Shown: positions 16,937-25,979 of the stretch, one piece after another
How positions within the stretch are numbered: position 1 is the stretch's first letter
Layout: every line of letters begins with the position of its first letter
Source: Aeromicrobium phragmitis
Lineage (GTDB): Bacteria > Actinomycetota > Actinomycetes > Propionibacteriales > Nocardioidaceae
Direction: 5' to 3'
DNA length: 64,000 bases
NCBI RefSeq assembly: GCF_003674095.1
Contig: NZ_RDBF01000011.1
Coordinates: 62,001 to 126,000 of the forward strand
Program-made: the position numbers and the translations under genes
The notes under the pieces: generated by a model
Databases searched by the model: none
The model's input: only the letters and a program-made list of their open reading frames with translations
What the model was told of the DNA's origin: nothing

Positions 16937-18534
16937 GCGATCTGGAGTACACCGCGAAGGTCCTGCGCCGCATCGGACTGGTGTCGGTGCAGTCGCCGTT
17001 GCGGCTCGCCAAGGCGGGGTTCCACCTGGCGAAGTGGGGACCCGCGCTGCCATCGGGCCTGAACGCGGCCGCGGCACGCTACCCCGATCAGGTCGCCATC
17101 ATCGACGACGCGGGCGAGATCGCCTACCGCGACCTCGTCGCGGAGGTCAACCGCGTCACCGCGGCCCTGAAGGAGCGCGGACTGCAGCCGGGCGACTCGA
17201 TCGCCCTGCTCGCGCGCAATCATCGCTGGATGGTCGTCGCGCTGGTCGCGATCATGCAGGTCGGCGGCCGCGCGCTGCTGCTCAACACCATGGCGAGCCG
17301 CTCCCAGCTCGCCGACCTGGCCGCACGCGAGGACGCCCGGCTGCTCATCGTCGACCAGGAGTTCCTCGACGTCGTGGCCGATCTGCCGCAGGAGTCCGTG
17401 GTGCTCGGCTGGGCCGACGCCGACGCCCCCGCGGGCGTTCCGACGCTGAGCGACCTCGCCGAGGGGCAGCCGACGTCGGGCCACCCCAAGCCGAAGCGTC
17501 ATGGGCAGATCGTCATCTTCACCTCGGGCACCACCGGCCTGCCGAAGGGCGCCAAGCGCGAGGAGCCGAAGGACCTCAAGCCGCTGCTGGCGTTCTTCGG
17601 CTCGATTCCCTATCGCGGTAACTCGACGGTCGTGCTCGCGGCGCCGCTCTTCCACTCCTGGGGGCTGCTCAACTTCAGCTTCGGGCTCACCACGGTGCCC
17701 ACCTACGTGCTGCGGCGGCGGTTCGTGCCCGAGCAGGTGCTCCGTGACATCGAGCAGTACCGGGCGCGGGTGCTGGTGGTCGTGCCGCTCATGATGCAGC
17801 GGCTCCTCGACGCGGACCCCGAGGTCATCAAGGCCGCGGACGTGTCGAGCCTCGAGATCACCGCGACGAGCGGCAGTGCGCTGGCCGGTGACCTCGCGAC
17901 GCACTTCATGGACACGTTCACGGACTCGATCTACAACTTCTACGGGGCGACCGAGACCGGGTGGGTCACGATCGCCTCGCCGAGCGACCTGCGCGCTGCC
18001 CCGGGAACGGCGGGTCGTGCCCCCTGGCGCACGACCGTCAAGATCCTCGACGCCGAGGGGCGCGAGGTGCCGACGGGGGAGACCGGCGTCATCCACGTCG
18101 GCAACGACATGCCGTTCGGCGGCTATACCGACGGCAACACGAAGGCGTTCGCCGACGGGCTGATGAACACCGGCGATCTCGGCTACTTCGACGCCGAGGG
18201 CCGCTTGTTCGTAGCGGGCCGCGACGACGACATGATCATCTCCGGCGGGGAGAACGTCTTCCCGCGCGAACTCGAGGACGCCCTCATCGAGCACGAGGCC
18301 GTCCGCGACGTGGTGGTGACCGGCGTGGACGACACGCAGTGGGGGCAACGGCTGGCCGCGTACGTCGTCGTGCATGAGGGATCGCGGATCACCGAGGACG
18401 ACCTCGTCGAGTACGCCAAGACGCATGTCGCGCGGTTCGCCGTGCCCAAGCGGGTCGTCTTCCTCGACGAACTTCCGCGCAACCCCACCGGCAAGGTCAT
18501 GAAGCGGGAGCTGCCAGCGCTCGATAGCGTGTGA
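16933..18534 (+). CDS. Acyl-CoA synthetase (AMP-forming, FadD family)
   Basis: A 533-residue ANL-superfamily enzyme that adenylates a carboxylic (probably fatty) acid and transfers it to CoA. The P-loop IVIFTSGTTGLPKGAKRE is present, then YNFYGATETGWVTIASP (A5 motif), LMNTGDLGYFDAEGRLFVAGRDDD (A7-A8) and the C-terminal catalytic Lys in LPRNPTGKVMKREL. ATG 16933 overlaps the stop of a 27-codon leader ORF. The chain length cannot be read from sequence. The PemK-like gene overlaps its 3' end (GTGA). Confidence 0.92.
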   Translation: MSDLEYTAKVLRRIGLVSVQSPLRLAKAGFHLAKWGPALPSGLNAAAARYPDQVAIIDDAGEIAYRDLVAEVNRVTAALKERGLQPGDSIALLARNHRWMVVALVAIMQVGGRALLLNTMASRSQLADLAAREDARLLIVDQEFLDVVADLPQESVVLGWADADAPAGVPTLSDLAEGQPTSGHPKPKRHGQIVIFTSGTTGLPKGAKREEPKDLKPLLAFFGSIPYRGNSTVVLAAPLFHSWGLLNFSFGLTTVPTYVLRRRFVPEQVLRDIEQYRARVLVVVPLMMQRLLDADPEVIKAADVSSLEITATSGSALAGDLATHFMDTFTDSIYNFYGATETGWVTIASPSDLRAAPGTAGRAPWRTTVKILDAEGREVPTGETGVIHVGNDMPFGGYTDGNTKAFADGLMNTGDLGYFDAEGRLFVAGRDDDMIISGGENVFPRELEDALIEHEAVRDVVVTGVDDTQWGQRLAAYVVVHEGSRITEDDLVEYAKTHVARFAVPKRVVFLDELPRNPTGKVMKRELPALDSV

Positions 18535-18992
18535 GCGTGGTTGTTCGCACGCTCGTCGACTCGCTCCTCGCCCGCCGGCAGCGTCGTGCTCGGGCACGTG
18601 AGGCGCTGCGGTTCGTCTACGAGCCCGCGCCTGACGGACGACCCGATCCCGGCGAGATCGTCTGGACCTGGGTGCCGTACGAGGACGACCCGACCCAGGG
18701 CAAGGACCGTCCGGTGCTCCTCGTCGCGCGCAGTGGACGTGACCGGTTGTGGGGACTCCAGCTGACCTCGCGCGACCACGATCACGACGCCGCGCAGGAG
18801 GCACGAGCCGGCCGGTTCTGGATGGACATCGGCGCCGGGCCGTGGGACACGCAAGGCCGGCCGAGCGAAGTCCGCCTCAACCGGCTGATCGAGATCGACC
18901 CGGGACAGGTCCGACGCGAGGGCGCCGTGCTCGACCGCGCCCGGTTCGACGCCGTCGTCGCTGCCGCTCGGCCGCACCTCCCGCGCCGATGA
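18531..18992 (+). CDS. PemK/MazF-like family protein
   Basis: A 153-residue protein with the PemK/MazF-like fold segment PGEIVWTWVPYEDDPTQGKDRP, matching the GDIVW..lp...G.E..K.RPvlV pattern of these endoribonuclease toxins, and LVARSGRDRLWGLQLTS. No antitoxin gene is adjacent, which is normal for this actinobacterial subgroup and makes a classical toxin role doubtful. GTG 18531 overlaps the acyl-CoA synthetase stop, and the stop overlaps the next ATG, so it sits inside an operon. Confidence 0.65.
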   Translation: MSVVVRTLVDSLLARRQRRARAREALRFVYEPAPDGRPDPGEIVWTWVPYEDDPTQGKDRPVLLVARSGRDRLWGLQLTSRDHDHDAAQEARAGRFWMDIGAGPWDTQGRPSEVRLNRLIEIDPGQVRREGAVLDRARFDAVVAAARPHLPRR

Positions 18993-19978
18993 GCGCGATC
19001 GACGCCATCGACCGGTTCCAGCGGCGCCACCCGGTCGTCGGGTTCCCCCTGGCGGTGATCTACAAGTTCTTCGACGACCAGGGACCCTATCTGGCGGCGA
19101 TCATCACCTACTACGCCTTCATCGCCATCTTCCCGCTGATGCTCATCGCCACGTCGGTCCTCGGCTTCTTCCTGCAGGACGATCCCCAGTTGCAGGAGGA
19201 CCTGCTCGACACCGCGCTCGCGCAGTTCCCCATCGTCGGCGATCAACTCGGCCGGCCCGACGGGCTCACCGGGAGCGCCTCGGCCATCGTCATCGGAGCG
19301 ATCGCCGCGACGTTCGGTGCCTCCGGGCTCGGTGTCGCCGTGCAGAACGCCGCGAACGTCGCGTGGGCGGTGCCGCGCAACAGCCGGCCCAATCCGGTCC
19401 TGCTGCGGGTCCGGAGCCTGATCATCATGGGGATCGCCGGACTGGGCGTCCTCGCCGTCGCCATCGGCACCTCGCTGCTGCAGCAGCCCGAAGCGATCGG
19501 CCTCCCCTCGCTGCCGCAGGTCGGCTGGGTGGTCCGCGTGGTCGGCCTGGTGATCACCGCGCTCATCTTCGTCACGGTGTTCCGGCTCATCAGCCTCGGC
19601 CGCGCGACCTGGCGATCGGTCCTGCCCGGGGCTATCGTGTGCGCCGTCGCCTGGCAACTCCTGCAGTTCATCGGCGACGCGTACGTGCGCAACATCATCG
19701 GCCGCACGACGGCCATGAACCAGACGTTCGCCCTGGTGCTGGGACTGTTCGCGTTCTTGTTCATCGCCGCCCTCATCGTGGTGGTCGGTCTGGAGGTGAA
19801 CGTGGTGCTGCGGCGGCGGATGTACCCGCGGGCCCTGCTGACGCCGTTCACGGACAGCGTCGAACTCGGCCCTGGTGACATCCGGGCGTACACGAGCTAC
19901 GCGCGAATGCAGCGGCACAAGGGCTTCGAGAAGATCCAGGTGGCCTTCAGACCGCCCGAACGCGACGAGCCCCACTAG
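18989..19978 (+). CDS. YihY/BrkB-family inner-membrane protein
   Basis: A 329-residue integral membrane protein with about six spans. The YihY/UPF0761 core is clear: YLAAIITYYAFIAIFPLMLI near the start, FGASGLGVAVQNAANVAWAVP, and the later ALVLGLFAFLFIAALIVVVG segment. The family was once called ribonuclease BN by error; its function is unknown and may involve lipid or drug transport. ATG 18989 overlaps the previous stop. The C-terminal tail is cytoplasmic and charged. Confidence 0.88.
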   Translation: MSAIDAIDRFQRRHPVVGFPLAVIYKFFDDQGPYLAAIITYYAFIAIFPLMLIATSVLGFFLQDDPQLQEDLLDTALAQFPIVGDQLGRPDGLTGSASAIVIGAIAATFGASGLGVAVQNAANVAWAVPRNSRPNPVLLRVRSLIIMGIAGLGVLAVAIGTSLLQQPEAIGLPSLPQVGWVVRVVGLVITALIFVTVFRLISLGRATWRSVLPGAIVCAVAWQLLQFIGDAYVRNIIGRTTAMNQTFALVLGLFAFLFIAALIVVVGLEVNVVLRRRMYPRALLTPFTDSVELGPGDIRAYTSYARMQRHKGFEKIQVAFRPPERDEPH

Positions 19979-20021
19979 ACTTGCACTGCCCCATCCACCA
20001 TCCAGTGAAGGACGAGAGCGC

Positions 20022-20414
20022 ATGCCCACGGGCAAAGTGAAGTGGTACGACGCCGAGAAGGGCTTCGGCTTCCTCAGCCGCGAGGACGGCGAGGACGTGT
20101 ACGTGCGCGCCGACGCGCTGCCGGCCGGCGTCACGACCCTCAAGTCCGGTACGCGAGTGGAGTTCGGCATCGTCCAGGGTCGCCGCGGCGACCAGGCACT
20201 CCAGGTCCGCGTGCTCGACCCCGTCACCTCGGTGCGCCGCGCCCAGGCGCAGGCCCGACGCAAGCCGCCCGAGGACATGGTCGTCATCGTCGAGGACCTC
20301 ATCGGCCTGCTCGACCGGCTCGGTGAGGGGTACCGGCACGGTCGCCACCCCGAGGGCAAGCAGGCGAGCACCATCGCTCAGCTCCTGCGGCGTCTCGCCG
20401 ACGAGCTCGACTGA
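20022..20414 (+). CDS. CspB-type cold shock protein with C-terminal extension
   Basis: A 130-residue protein. Residues 1-66 are a cold-shock domain (MPTGKVKWYDAEKGFGFL with RNP1 KGFGFL, RNP2 DVYVRADAL), an RNA-binding beta barrel. About 60 further residues form a basic linker and helix, as in M. tuberculosis Rv0871 (CspB). AAGGACGAGAG precedes ATG 20022. It probably acts as an RNA chaperone; the extension's role is not known. Confidence 0.9.
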   Translation: MPTGKVKWYDAEKGFGFLSREDGEDVYVRADALPAGVTTLKSGTRVEFGIVQGRRGDQALQVRVLDPVTSVRRAQAQARRKPPEDMVVIVEDLIGLLDRLGEGYRHGRHPEGKQASTIAQLLRRLADELD

Positions 20415-20418
20415 CCCT

Positions 20419-21339
20419 GTGGGGGGTGCGGTCGAAGGCTTCGTCGTCATCCTCTCCCTCGGCGCGGTCGGGTACGTCCTGGCCGTCCGGGGAGTGCTGG
20501 ACGAGACGAGCCAGGCCGTGTTGTCCCGCTTGGTGTACGTCGTCGGGACGCCGGCACTGCTGATCTCGCTGTTGAGCGAGACGGACGTGTCGCGCGTGTT
20601 CGGGCCGTGGTTCCTCGTGGCGCTCGGCGGCGTGCTGGCCACCCTCGTGCTCTACGTGCCGTGGGCGCTGTGGCGTCGACGGCGGACGAGCCACGTGATC
20701 GTGGGCGCGCTCTCGGCCTCGTACGCGAACGCCGGGTACCTCGGGCTGCCGATCGCCGCATACGTCCTGGGCGACGCGGCGTACGCCCTGCCGACGATGA
20801 TGCTGCAGCTGGTGTTCTACGCCCCGCTCGCATTGAGCATGCTCGAGATGGCGGGGCGTGGAAGGGCCGGACTGAACCCTTTCGCGTTCGTGAGGGCGGG
20901 GGTTCGCAACCCCGTGTCGGTGGCGGCGGTCATCGGGGTGACGATCGCGCTGACCGAGATCCAGCTGCCGCTGGTGGTCGCCGAGCCGATCCGTCTGCTC
21001 GGCCAGCTCGCCGTGCCGTGCGCGCTCATCGCCTTCGGCGTCTCGCTGCGGTTCGGACCGCGGATCGGCATCGGCCAGGGCGGGGAGGTCGCCTTCGTGG
21101 CGGCGCTCAAACTCCTCTGGCAGCCGGCGATCGCTTACCTGGTGGCGCGGTTCGCGCTCGGTCTTCCCGACACCCAGGTCGTCGGGGTGACGATGATGGC
21201 GGCTCTGCCGACGGCCCAGAACGTGTTCGTCTACGCGTCGCGTTTCGGTCGCGACCACGTGCTGGCCCGCGACTGCGTGGCGGTCACGACGGGGCTGAGC
21301 CTGCCCGTCCTGATCGGGCTGGCGGCTTTGCTGGGCTGA
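20419..21339 (+). CDS. AEC-family (auxin efflux carrier) transporter
   Basis: A 306-residue membrane protein with about ten helices in the two-bundle AEC fold. Recognisable segments are GYVLAVRGVLDETSQAVLSRLVYVVGTPALL, SASYANAGYLGLPIAAYVLG (the crossover helix) and VGVTMMAALPTAQNVFVYA in the second half. Family members export organic acids or amino-acid-derived anions. GTG 20419 is four bases after the cspB stop; no other start gives the full first helix. Confidence 0.88.
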   Translation: MGGAVEGFVVILSLGAVGYVLAVRGVLDETSQAVLSRLVYVVGTPALLISLLSETDVSRVFGPWFLVALGGVLATLVLYVPWALWRRRRTSHVIVGALSASYANAGYLGLPIAAYVLGDAAYALPTMMLQLVFYAPLALSMLEMAGRGRAGLNPFAFVRAGVRNPVSVAAVIGVTIALTEIQLPLVVAEPIRLLGQLAVPCALIAFGVSLRFGPRIGIGQGGEVAFVAALKLLWQPAIAYLVARFALGLPDTQVVGVTMMAALPTAQNVFVYASRFGRDHVLARDCVAVTTGLSLPVLIGLAALLG

Positions 21340-21342
21340 GCC

Positions 21343-21717
21343 TCACCCGGAACGGGGGAGCGTGCCGATCCGCTGCTCCTCGTGGTCGAAGATCACGAGC
21401 GCGTCGCCGTCGACCTCGGCCGTGGCGAGTCTGCTCAACCAGGAGTCGACGCCAGGACACGCCATCATCGTGTGCAGTTGTGAGGAGAACCGGACGACGT
21501 CGCCGTCGACCTCGTAGGTGCCGTGGAGCCGGTTGCACCCGTCGCTGCCGCGGAACTCACCGTCATCGAGCACGAGGAACGGCGAACGGGCGGCCTCGGT
21601 ACCCCAGGTTCCGCTGACGTCGCTGGACGGACTGGAGGCATCGTCGGTGCCGCATCCGGCCATGGCCACCATCGCTGCGACGAGGGCGATCTTCGCGATG
21701 CTTCTCACGGTGTTCAC
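21343..21717 (-). CDS. META-domain-like lipoprotein
   Basis: A 124-residue lipoprotein. GTG 21717 is chosen because CGAAGGA lies a few bases upstream and a signal peptide follows, ending in the lipobox MAGC with Cys22. The mature part (VSGTWGT to GEFRGSDGCNRLHGTYEVDGD) resembles the META/HslJ domain, in which D-G-C-N-R-L/.GTY.V is diagnostic, and a later MMACPG supplies a second Cys. Homologues are linked to heat resistance or envelope stress. It is convergent with the AEC transporter gene, three bases apart. Confidence 0.82.
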   Translation of the reverse strand: MNTVRSIAKIALVAAMVAMAGCGTDDASSPSSDVSGTWGTEAARSPFLVLDDGEFRGSDGCNRLHGTYEVDGDVVRFSSQLHTMMACPGVDSWLSRLATAEVDGDALVIFDHEEQRIGTLPRSG

Positions 21718-21847
21718 GCTTCCTTCGTCGTCGATTCGGGGGATCGGCTGGTGATGATGATCAGCGTAGCGGTAGGTTCGTTGCGTTCGCGTTGATGCGC
21801 TTGGGGGACCGGATGGTCGGGCGGAGCGCCTGCAGGAAAGGGATTGC

Positions 21848-23797
21848 ATGTTCATCCGTACACGACGAGGCGTCGCCGCCGCTGGCGTGGCAGCGCTCGC
21901 GCTCGCCATGGCGGCTCCGGCGGCGTTCGCCGAGGACAACGCGCCGATGTCGGCGTCCGGCGCGGCTTTCGAGGCCGAAGCCAAGGAGCTGCTGACCGAT
22001 GAGGCCGAAGGTGTCCACGGTGTCACCACCGACGGTGCGGGCAACGTCATCGTCTTCGCCGACGAGGAGAAGCCCGAGCTCGAGGGCAAGCCGAACGTCG
22101 AGGTCAAGGTCATCGAGGGCGGCTTCGAGAGCTTCGCTACCACCGACGTCGTGGGCGGTGCGGGCTACCTGGCCGTGAACCCCGACAACGGGAGCGCGGC
22201 CCATTGCTCCATCGGCTTCTCGGCGTGGAACCCTGACGGCGAGCCGGCCATCCTCTCGGCCGGTCACTGCACTGACGACGGCGCGCTCTCCGGCGCCTTG
22301 ACGACCCGCCCGGCCACGGAGCCTGCCGGAGGCGGAGCCCCCGACAACTCCGAGGTGGAGACGACCGGTGTGCTCGGCGAGCTCGCGGCCTCTCAGTTCG
22401 GCGGGCCGGGGAACGTCCCGGGTGATGAATTCACCGCAGATGAGACGTTCGTCGACATCTCCGCCTACGACGTGACCAACCCGGTTCTCGACCTGCTCCC
22501 GGAAGTGACCGACTGGACGACCGTCGAGGATCTCTCCCAGTCCACGACCCCGGTCAAGAGCGTCGGTGAGGCACGGGTCGGTGAAGCGGTCAGCAAGTCC
22601 GGCCGCACCACGGGCTTCTCCACCGGTACGGTGGAAGGCCATGGCTTTGCGCTGATCAACGGCCGCGTGGTCAGCGGATTCGCCGTCGAGGGGATGACGT
22701 CGAGCGACGCCGCACCGGGCGATTCCGGCGGCGCGATGATCCAGGGCACCACGGCTGTCGGTCTGCTCTCCGGCGGCGCTCCCACCCCCGAAGGCGACCT
22801 GTTCGTCTGGGGTGCTGACCTGCAGAACGGCCTCGCCCAGATCCCCGGTTACAGTGTGGCGCTCGACATCGACGAGCCCGTCATGGTCACCCCCGCCGAC
22901 GGCGGAAGCGTGGCCCAGGGCTCGCAGATCCGCGGCACCGGTCCTGCCGGCCGCACCCTCGAGGTCGGCATCGGCGGGCAGAACAGTGGCGAGGTCATCG
23001 AGGTGGCCATCGACGGCAACGGCAACTGGAGCTTCCCTGCGCCCCCCGCTCCCGGCACGTACACCATCGCGCTGACGGCGACCGACGGCGGCTTCAACCG
23101 TTCGGAGACGGTCGTCTACAGCATCGAGGTCGTCCTGGGCGCTCCGGCGATCACCAGCCCGGCCGACGGTTCCTCGGTGGTCGACGAGGTCACGGCGATC
23201 TCCGGCACCGGTCAGCCCGGTGCGCTCATCACGCTCGGCGGCGACGCCGAGGGCGAAGCCACCGTGGGTGCGGACGGCACCTGGACGGTGAACGTCGACC
23301 TCGGTATCGGCGCCCACACCGTCACGGCCGTGCAGACCGTCGACGGAGAAGCGTCGCCTGAGGTGTCGAGCACCTTCGCAGTGATTCCGGCTGCTCCGGT
23401 CGTCACCTCGCCCGAGCACGGCGTCGACTACACCAAGGCCCCGACGGTGGCTCGCGGCACCGGCATCGACGGGGCGCAGATCATGGTCTACCTCAACGGC
23501 GAGCACGTGGGCACCACGACCGTCGCCGGCGGCGAGTGGAGCGTCGAGCTTCCCGAGGGCCTCGCGGCGGGTGATTACGACCTGCGAGTGGTTCAGACGG
23601 TCAACGGCCAGACGAACGCGACCAACGTGAGCTTCGGCGTCCTGGTTGCCGCGGCGGCACCGGCGCCTACGGGCGGTCTCCCGGCCACCGGCGCGGGTGT
23701 GCTGCTCCCGCTCGTCCTCGGTGGCCTCGCGCTCACGGCTGCCGGTACCGCAGTGGCGGTTCGCCGCCGCGGACGCGACGAGGCGACCCTCGCCTGA
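21848..23797 (+). CDS. Cell-wall-anchored serine protease with Ig-like repeats (LPxTG)
   Basis: A 649-residue surface protease. Residues 1-28 are a signal peptide. The protease domain is of the alpha-lytic/streptogrisin type with Cys120-Cys141 framing, His140 in SAGHC, Asp203 in FVDIS and Ser293 in GDSGGAM. Three bacterial Ig-like repeats follow (about 346-430, 433-513, 517-600), each starting PV/AxTSPADG and holding a GTGxxG turn. The end is a sorting signal: LPATG (611-615), a hydrophobic helix and RRRGRDEATLA, so a sortase should link it to peptidoglycan. The substrate is unknown. Confidence 0.9.
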   Translation: MFIRTRRGVAAAGVAALALAMAAPAAFAEDNAPMSASGAAFEAEAKELLTDEAEGVHGVTTDGAGNVIVFADEEKPELEGKPNVEVKVIEGGFESFATTDVVGGAGYLAVNPDNGSAAHCSIGFSAWNPDGEPAILSAGHCTDDGALSGALTTRPATEPAGGGAPDNSEVETTGVLGELAASQFGGPGNVPGDEFTADETFVDISAYDVTNPVLDLLPEVTDWTTVEDLSQSTTPVKSVGEARVGEAVSKSGRTTGFSTGTVEGHGFALINGRVVSGFAVEGMTSSDAAPGDSGGAMIQGTTAVGLLSGGAPTPEGDLFVWGADLQNGLAQIPGYSVALDIDEPVMVTPADGGSVAQGSQIRGTGPAGRTLEVGIGGQNSGEVIEVAIDGNGNWSFPAPPAPGTYTIALTATDGGFNRSETVVYSIEVVLGAPAITSPADGSSVVDEVTAISGTGQPGALITLGGDAEGEATVGADGTWTVNVDLGIGAHTVTAVQTVDGEASPEVSSTFAVIPAAPVVTSPEHGVDYTKAPTVARGTGIDGAQIMVYLNGEHVGTTTVAGGEWSVELPEGLAAGDYDLRVVQTVNGQTNATNVSFGVLVAAAAPAPTGGLPATGAGVLLPLVLGGLALTAAGTAVAVRRRGRDEATLA

Positions 23798-23816
23798 CGA
23801 TCGCGCCGTAGCTGAC

Positions 23817-23852
23817 ATCGAGGCCACGCTCCGCTGGGGGCGTGGCCTCGAT
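23817..23852 (+). terminator. Terminator hairpin after the LPxTG protease
   Basis: A perfect 13-bp stem, ATCGAGGCCACGC (23817-23829) with GCGTGGCCTCGAT (23840-23852), closes a ten-base loop 20 bases after the stop. No strong T tract follows, as usual in high-GC genomes. Confidence 0.8.
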
Positions 23853-23905
23853 GCGTACCGGGTCCCGGCCTGGATCGCCGACCAGGCGTCGGGAACAATG
23901 GGAGG

Positions 23906-24637
23906 GTGAGCACGGTGACGAACGAGACGGCGCGCGCGGCTCTTGACGCTTCGGTCGACGAGGGTGCCGTTGGCGACTACCTCGGACGCGACGACGAGGC
24001 GCCCGGCCTGGTGACCGAGCGCTTCGCCTGCACGTTGCCCGGTTACGTCGGCTGGTACTGGGCGGTGAGCCTCTCGGTGCTTCCCGACGCCGAGCCGACC
24101 ATCAACGACATCGTGCTGCTGCCCGGTGAGACCGCGATCGTCGCGCCGGAGTGGACGCCCTACCGAGAGCGGATCCAGCCCGGCGACCTCGGCCCGGGCG
24201 ACGTGTTGCCGCCCGAGGAGGACGACATCCGCCTCGCCCCGGCGTGGTTCGCCGGCGACGGCGGCGACGAGGGTGTCGTCGACCGGCACTTCGCCCGCGA
24301 GGTGGGGCTCGGTCGCGAGTGGGTCCTGTCCCTCGAGGGCCGCGAAGAAGCGGCCGATCGCTGGTACGCCGGCGACCACGGACCCGACGCGCCGATCGCC
24401 AAGCAGGCGCCTGGTCGTTGCGGCTCGTGCGGCTTCTTGATCAGCCTCGCCGGGGATCTGTCGGACCGCTTCGGCGTCTGCGGCAACGGCATGGCGAACG
24501 CCGATGGCAAGGTCGTGGCGCTCACGCACGGCTGCGGCGCCCACTCGGGGACGCGTCCCAAGCGGTCCAACTCGGCGCGTACGCTCCCCGAGCCCGTCCT
24601 CGACACCGTCTCCGTCGACGACGTCGAGGAGTTCTGA
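23906..24637 (+). CDS. DUF3027 family protein
   Basis: A 243-residue conserved actinobacterial protein of unknown function (DUF3027). It has a hallmark GYVGWYWAVSLSVLPDAEPTI near residue 47 and a zinc-finger-like CGSCGFLISLAGDLSDRFGVCGN (Cys pairs about 170 and 193). Start is uncertain: GTG 23906 gives MSTVTNETA; the in-frame GTG 23915 has GGGAGGG at a better distance. In mycobacteria the homologue (Rv0883c) also sits beside the DUF2530 gene and serC, so the neighbourhood is ancient. Confidence 0.88.
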   Translation: MSTVTNETARAALDASVDEGAVGDYLGRDDEAPGLVTERFACTLPGYVGWYWAVSLSVLPDAEPTINDIVLLPGETAIVAPEWTPYRERIQPGDLGPGDVLPPEEDDIRLAPAWFAGDGGDEGVVDRHFAREVGLGREWVLSLEGREEAADRWYAGDHGPDAPIAKQAPGRCGSCGFLISLAGDLSDRFGVCGNGMANADGKVVALTHGCGAHSGTRPKRSNSARTLPEPVLDTVSVDDVEEF

Positions 24638-24648
24638 CCCCGCTGGGT

Positions 24649-25041
24649 CTACTTGCGGCGTCGGCCTCCGCCTGAGGGCCGAGCCGCCTGGCGGGCCTCG
24701 AGGGCGTTGCGGCGGCGACGGCAGTACTCGATACCGATCAGCCCGAGACCGAACCCGGCGAGCGCCGACCACAGCCACCACTGTGTGCCGTCCTCGCGCA
24801 GCGTCCCCCAGAACGGGATGAGCGCGATGGCGAGCACCGCCCAGAGAATCGTGCCGACGGTCATGGTGCGGACGCCGTCGACGTCCATCGGCTGGACCTC
24901 GGCGACGCGGTGCGTGGTCTTGCCGATCTCGATCTCGGTGATGTCCGGATGGCCCAGCTCGTGCCGCCGCGCGGCGCGCTCGGCGGATGCGGGATCGTTC
25001 TCCGGGGTCTCCGGTGGGGGATCGGCGGGGCTCACCCTCAC
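24649..25041 (-). CDS. DUF2530 family membrane protein
   Basis: A 130-residue protein with two transmembrane helices (about 63-81 and 87-106: TVGTILWAVLAIALIPFWG; WWLWSALAGFGLGLIGIEYC), the DUF2530 pattern, with a polar N-terminal tail and a basic C-terminus. Start could be GTG 25041 or GTG 25035; the latter is six bases after TACCCT, a leaderless -10 spacing. Function unknown; it faces the DUF3027 gene tail-to-tail, as in mycobacteria. Confidence 0.82.
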   Translation of the reverse strand: MRVSPADPPPETPENDPASAERAARRHELGHPDITEIEIGKTTHRVAEVQPMDVDGVRTMTVGTILWAVLAIALIPFWGTLREDGTQWWLWSALAGFGLGLIGIEYCRRRRNALEARQAARPSGGGRRRK

Positions 25042-25073
25042 AGGGTACCGAGACGTAGGGGAGGATGGACGCG

Positions 25074-25979
25074 ATGAACCCTCGTCGCCGCCGGATGCTG
25101 ATCCCCGGTCTGTTGATCGCCTTGCTCGTCGTCGTCGCCGTCGCGTCGCTGACGGGTCGCGCCGAGGCGTCCGAGGCCACGCCGGTGAGCAGGCTGGGCG
25201 ATCCGCGCATCACCGAGTCGAGCGGACTCGTTGTGAGTGCGACGCACGACGACCTCGCCTACACGATCAACGACTCGGGCCATGAACCGCTCGTGTTCGC
25301 CGTGCGTATCTCGACGGGGGAGACGGTCGGCGTCACCCGGCTCGACGGCGTCGAGGTCGTCGACCCCGAAGCCATCGCGTTGCACGAGGGCCGCCTGTGG
25401 GTCGCAGACACGGGCGACAACACGGCGAGCCGAAGTGATGTCGCGTTGCTCGCGTTCGACGAACCCGGACCCGGCGAGCACGCCGTCCGGCCCGGACGGC
25501 ATCTCGTCACCCTCGATGTCCCGGCCGACATCGAGGCCCTGCTGATACGGCCCGAGGACGGCTCGCTCTTCCTGGTGACCAAGACGGTCGGCAGGGCTGA
25601 TGTCTACCGCGCGGACGCGCGCCCGGCCGGAACGGCGGTGAGCTTTCACCGCACCGACCTCGTCGCCCCTCCGGTCGTCACGGACGGCGCGTTCGCTCCG
25701 GACGGCAGCAGCATTGCACTGGTCTCATACCTCGGTGTACAGGTGCTCGACCCGATCAGCTGGGAGCTGCGCGAGTCCTTGACGCTGCCGCAGCTCGAGC
25801 AAGCCGAGTCCTTGGCGTTCCTCGACGCGCGTACGGTTCTCGTGGGCAGCGAGGGCGCGAACAGCCCGTTGGTCGCGCTCGACGTGCCGGCCCCTCCCGT
25901 TCCGGCGATCGCCGTTGCCGCCTTGCCGGCGGGCGGGCTCGCGCTCGTCGTGTCGGCGCTTCGAGGGCTCCCGCTGTGA
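25074..25979 (+). CDS. Exported beta-propeller-like protein
   Basis: A 301-residue protein. ATG 25074 is preferred to 25065 because AGGGGAGG is nine bases before it. A basic start and a hydrophobic helix (MLIPGLLIALLVVVAVASLT) form a signal anchor. The rest has repeated strand patterns such as GLVVSATHDDLAYTINDSGH, DPEAIALHEGRLWVADTGDN and GSLFLVTKT, as in WD40-like or SdiA-regulated propellers; D-x-E-A-I/G-DN loops suggest calcium or ligand loops. Function unknown. Its stop overlaps the next gene's start. Confidence 0.7.
   Translation: MNPRRRRMLIPGLLIALLVVVAVASLTGRAEASEATPVSRLGDPRITESSGLVVSATHDDLAYTINDSGHEPLVFAVRISTGETVGVTRLDGVEVVDPEAIALHEGRLWVADTGDNTASRSDVALLAFDEPGPGEHAVRPGRHLVTLDVPADIEALLIRPEDGSLFLVTKTVGRADVYRADARPAGTAVSFHRTDLVAPPVVTDGAFAPDGSSIALVSYLGVQVLDPISWELRESLTLPQLEQAESLAFLDARTVLVGSEGANSPLVALDVPAPPVPAIAVAALPAGGLALVVSALRGLPL

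Noticed and set aside
18531-18992. A complete toxin-antitoxin module
   Set aside because: No antitoxin-like frame lies on either side; both neighbours are clear metabolic or membrane genes.
21761-25213. An open frame of about 1150 codons on the minus strand
   Set aside because: It runs antisense to the LPxTG protease and DUF3027 genes, both with full family motifs, and its own sequence is low-complexity Arg/Gly/Asp-rich. It arises from the scarcity of stop codons in high-GC DNA.
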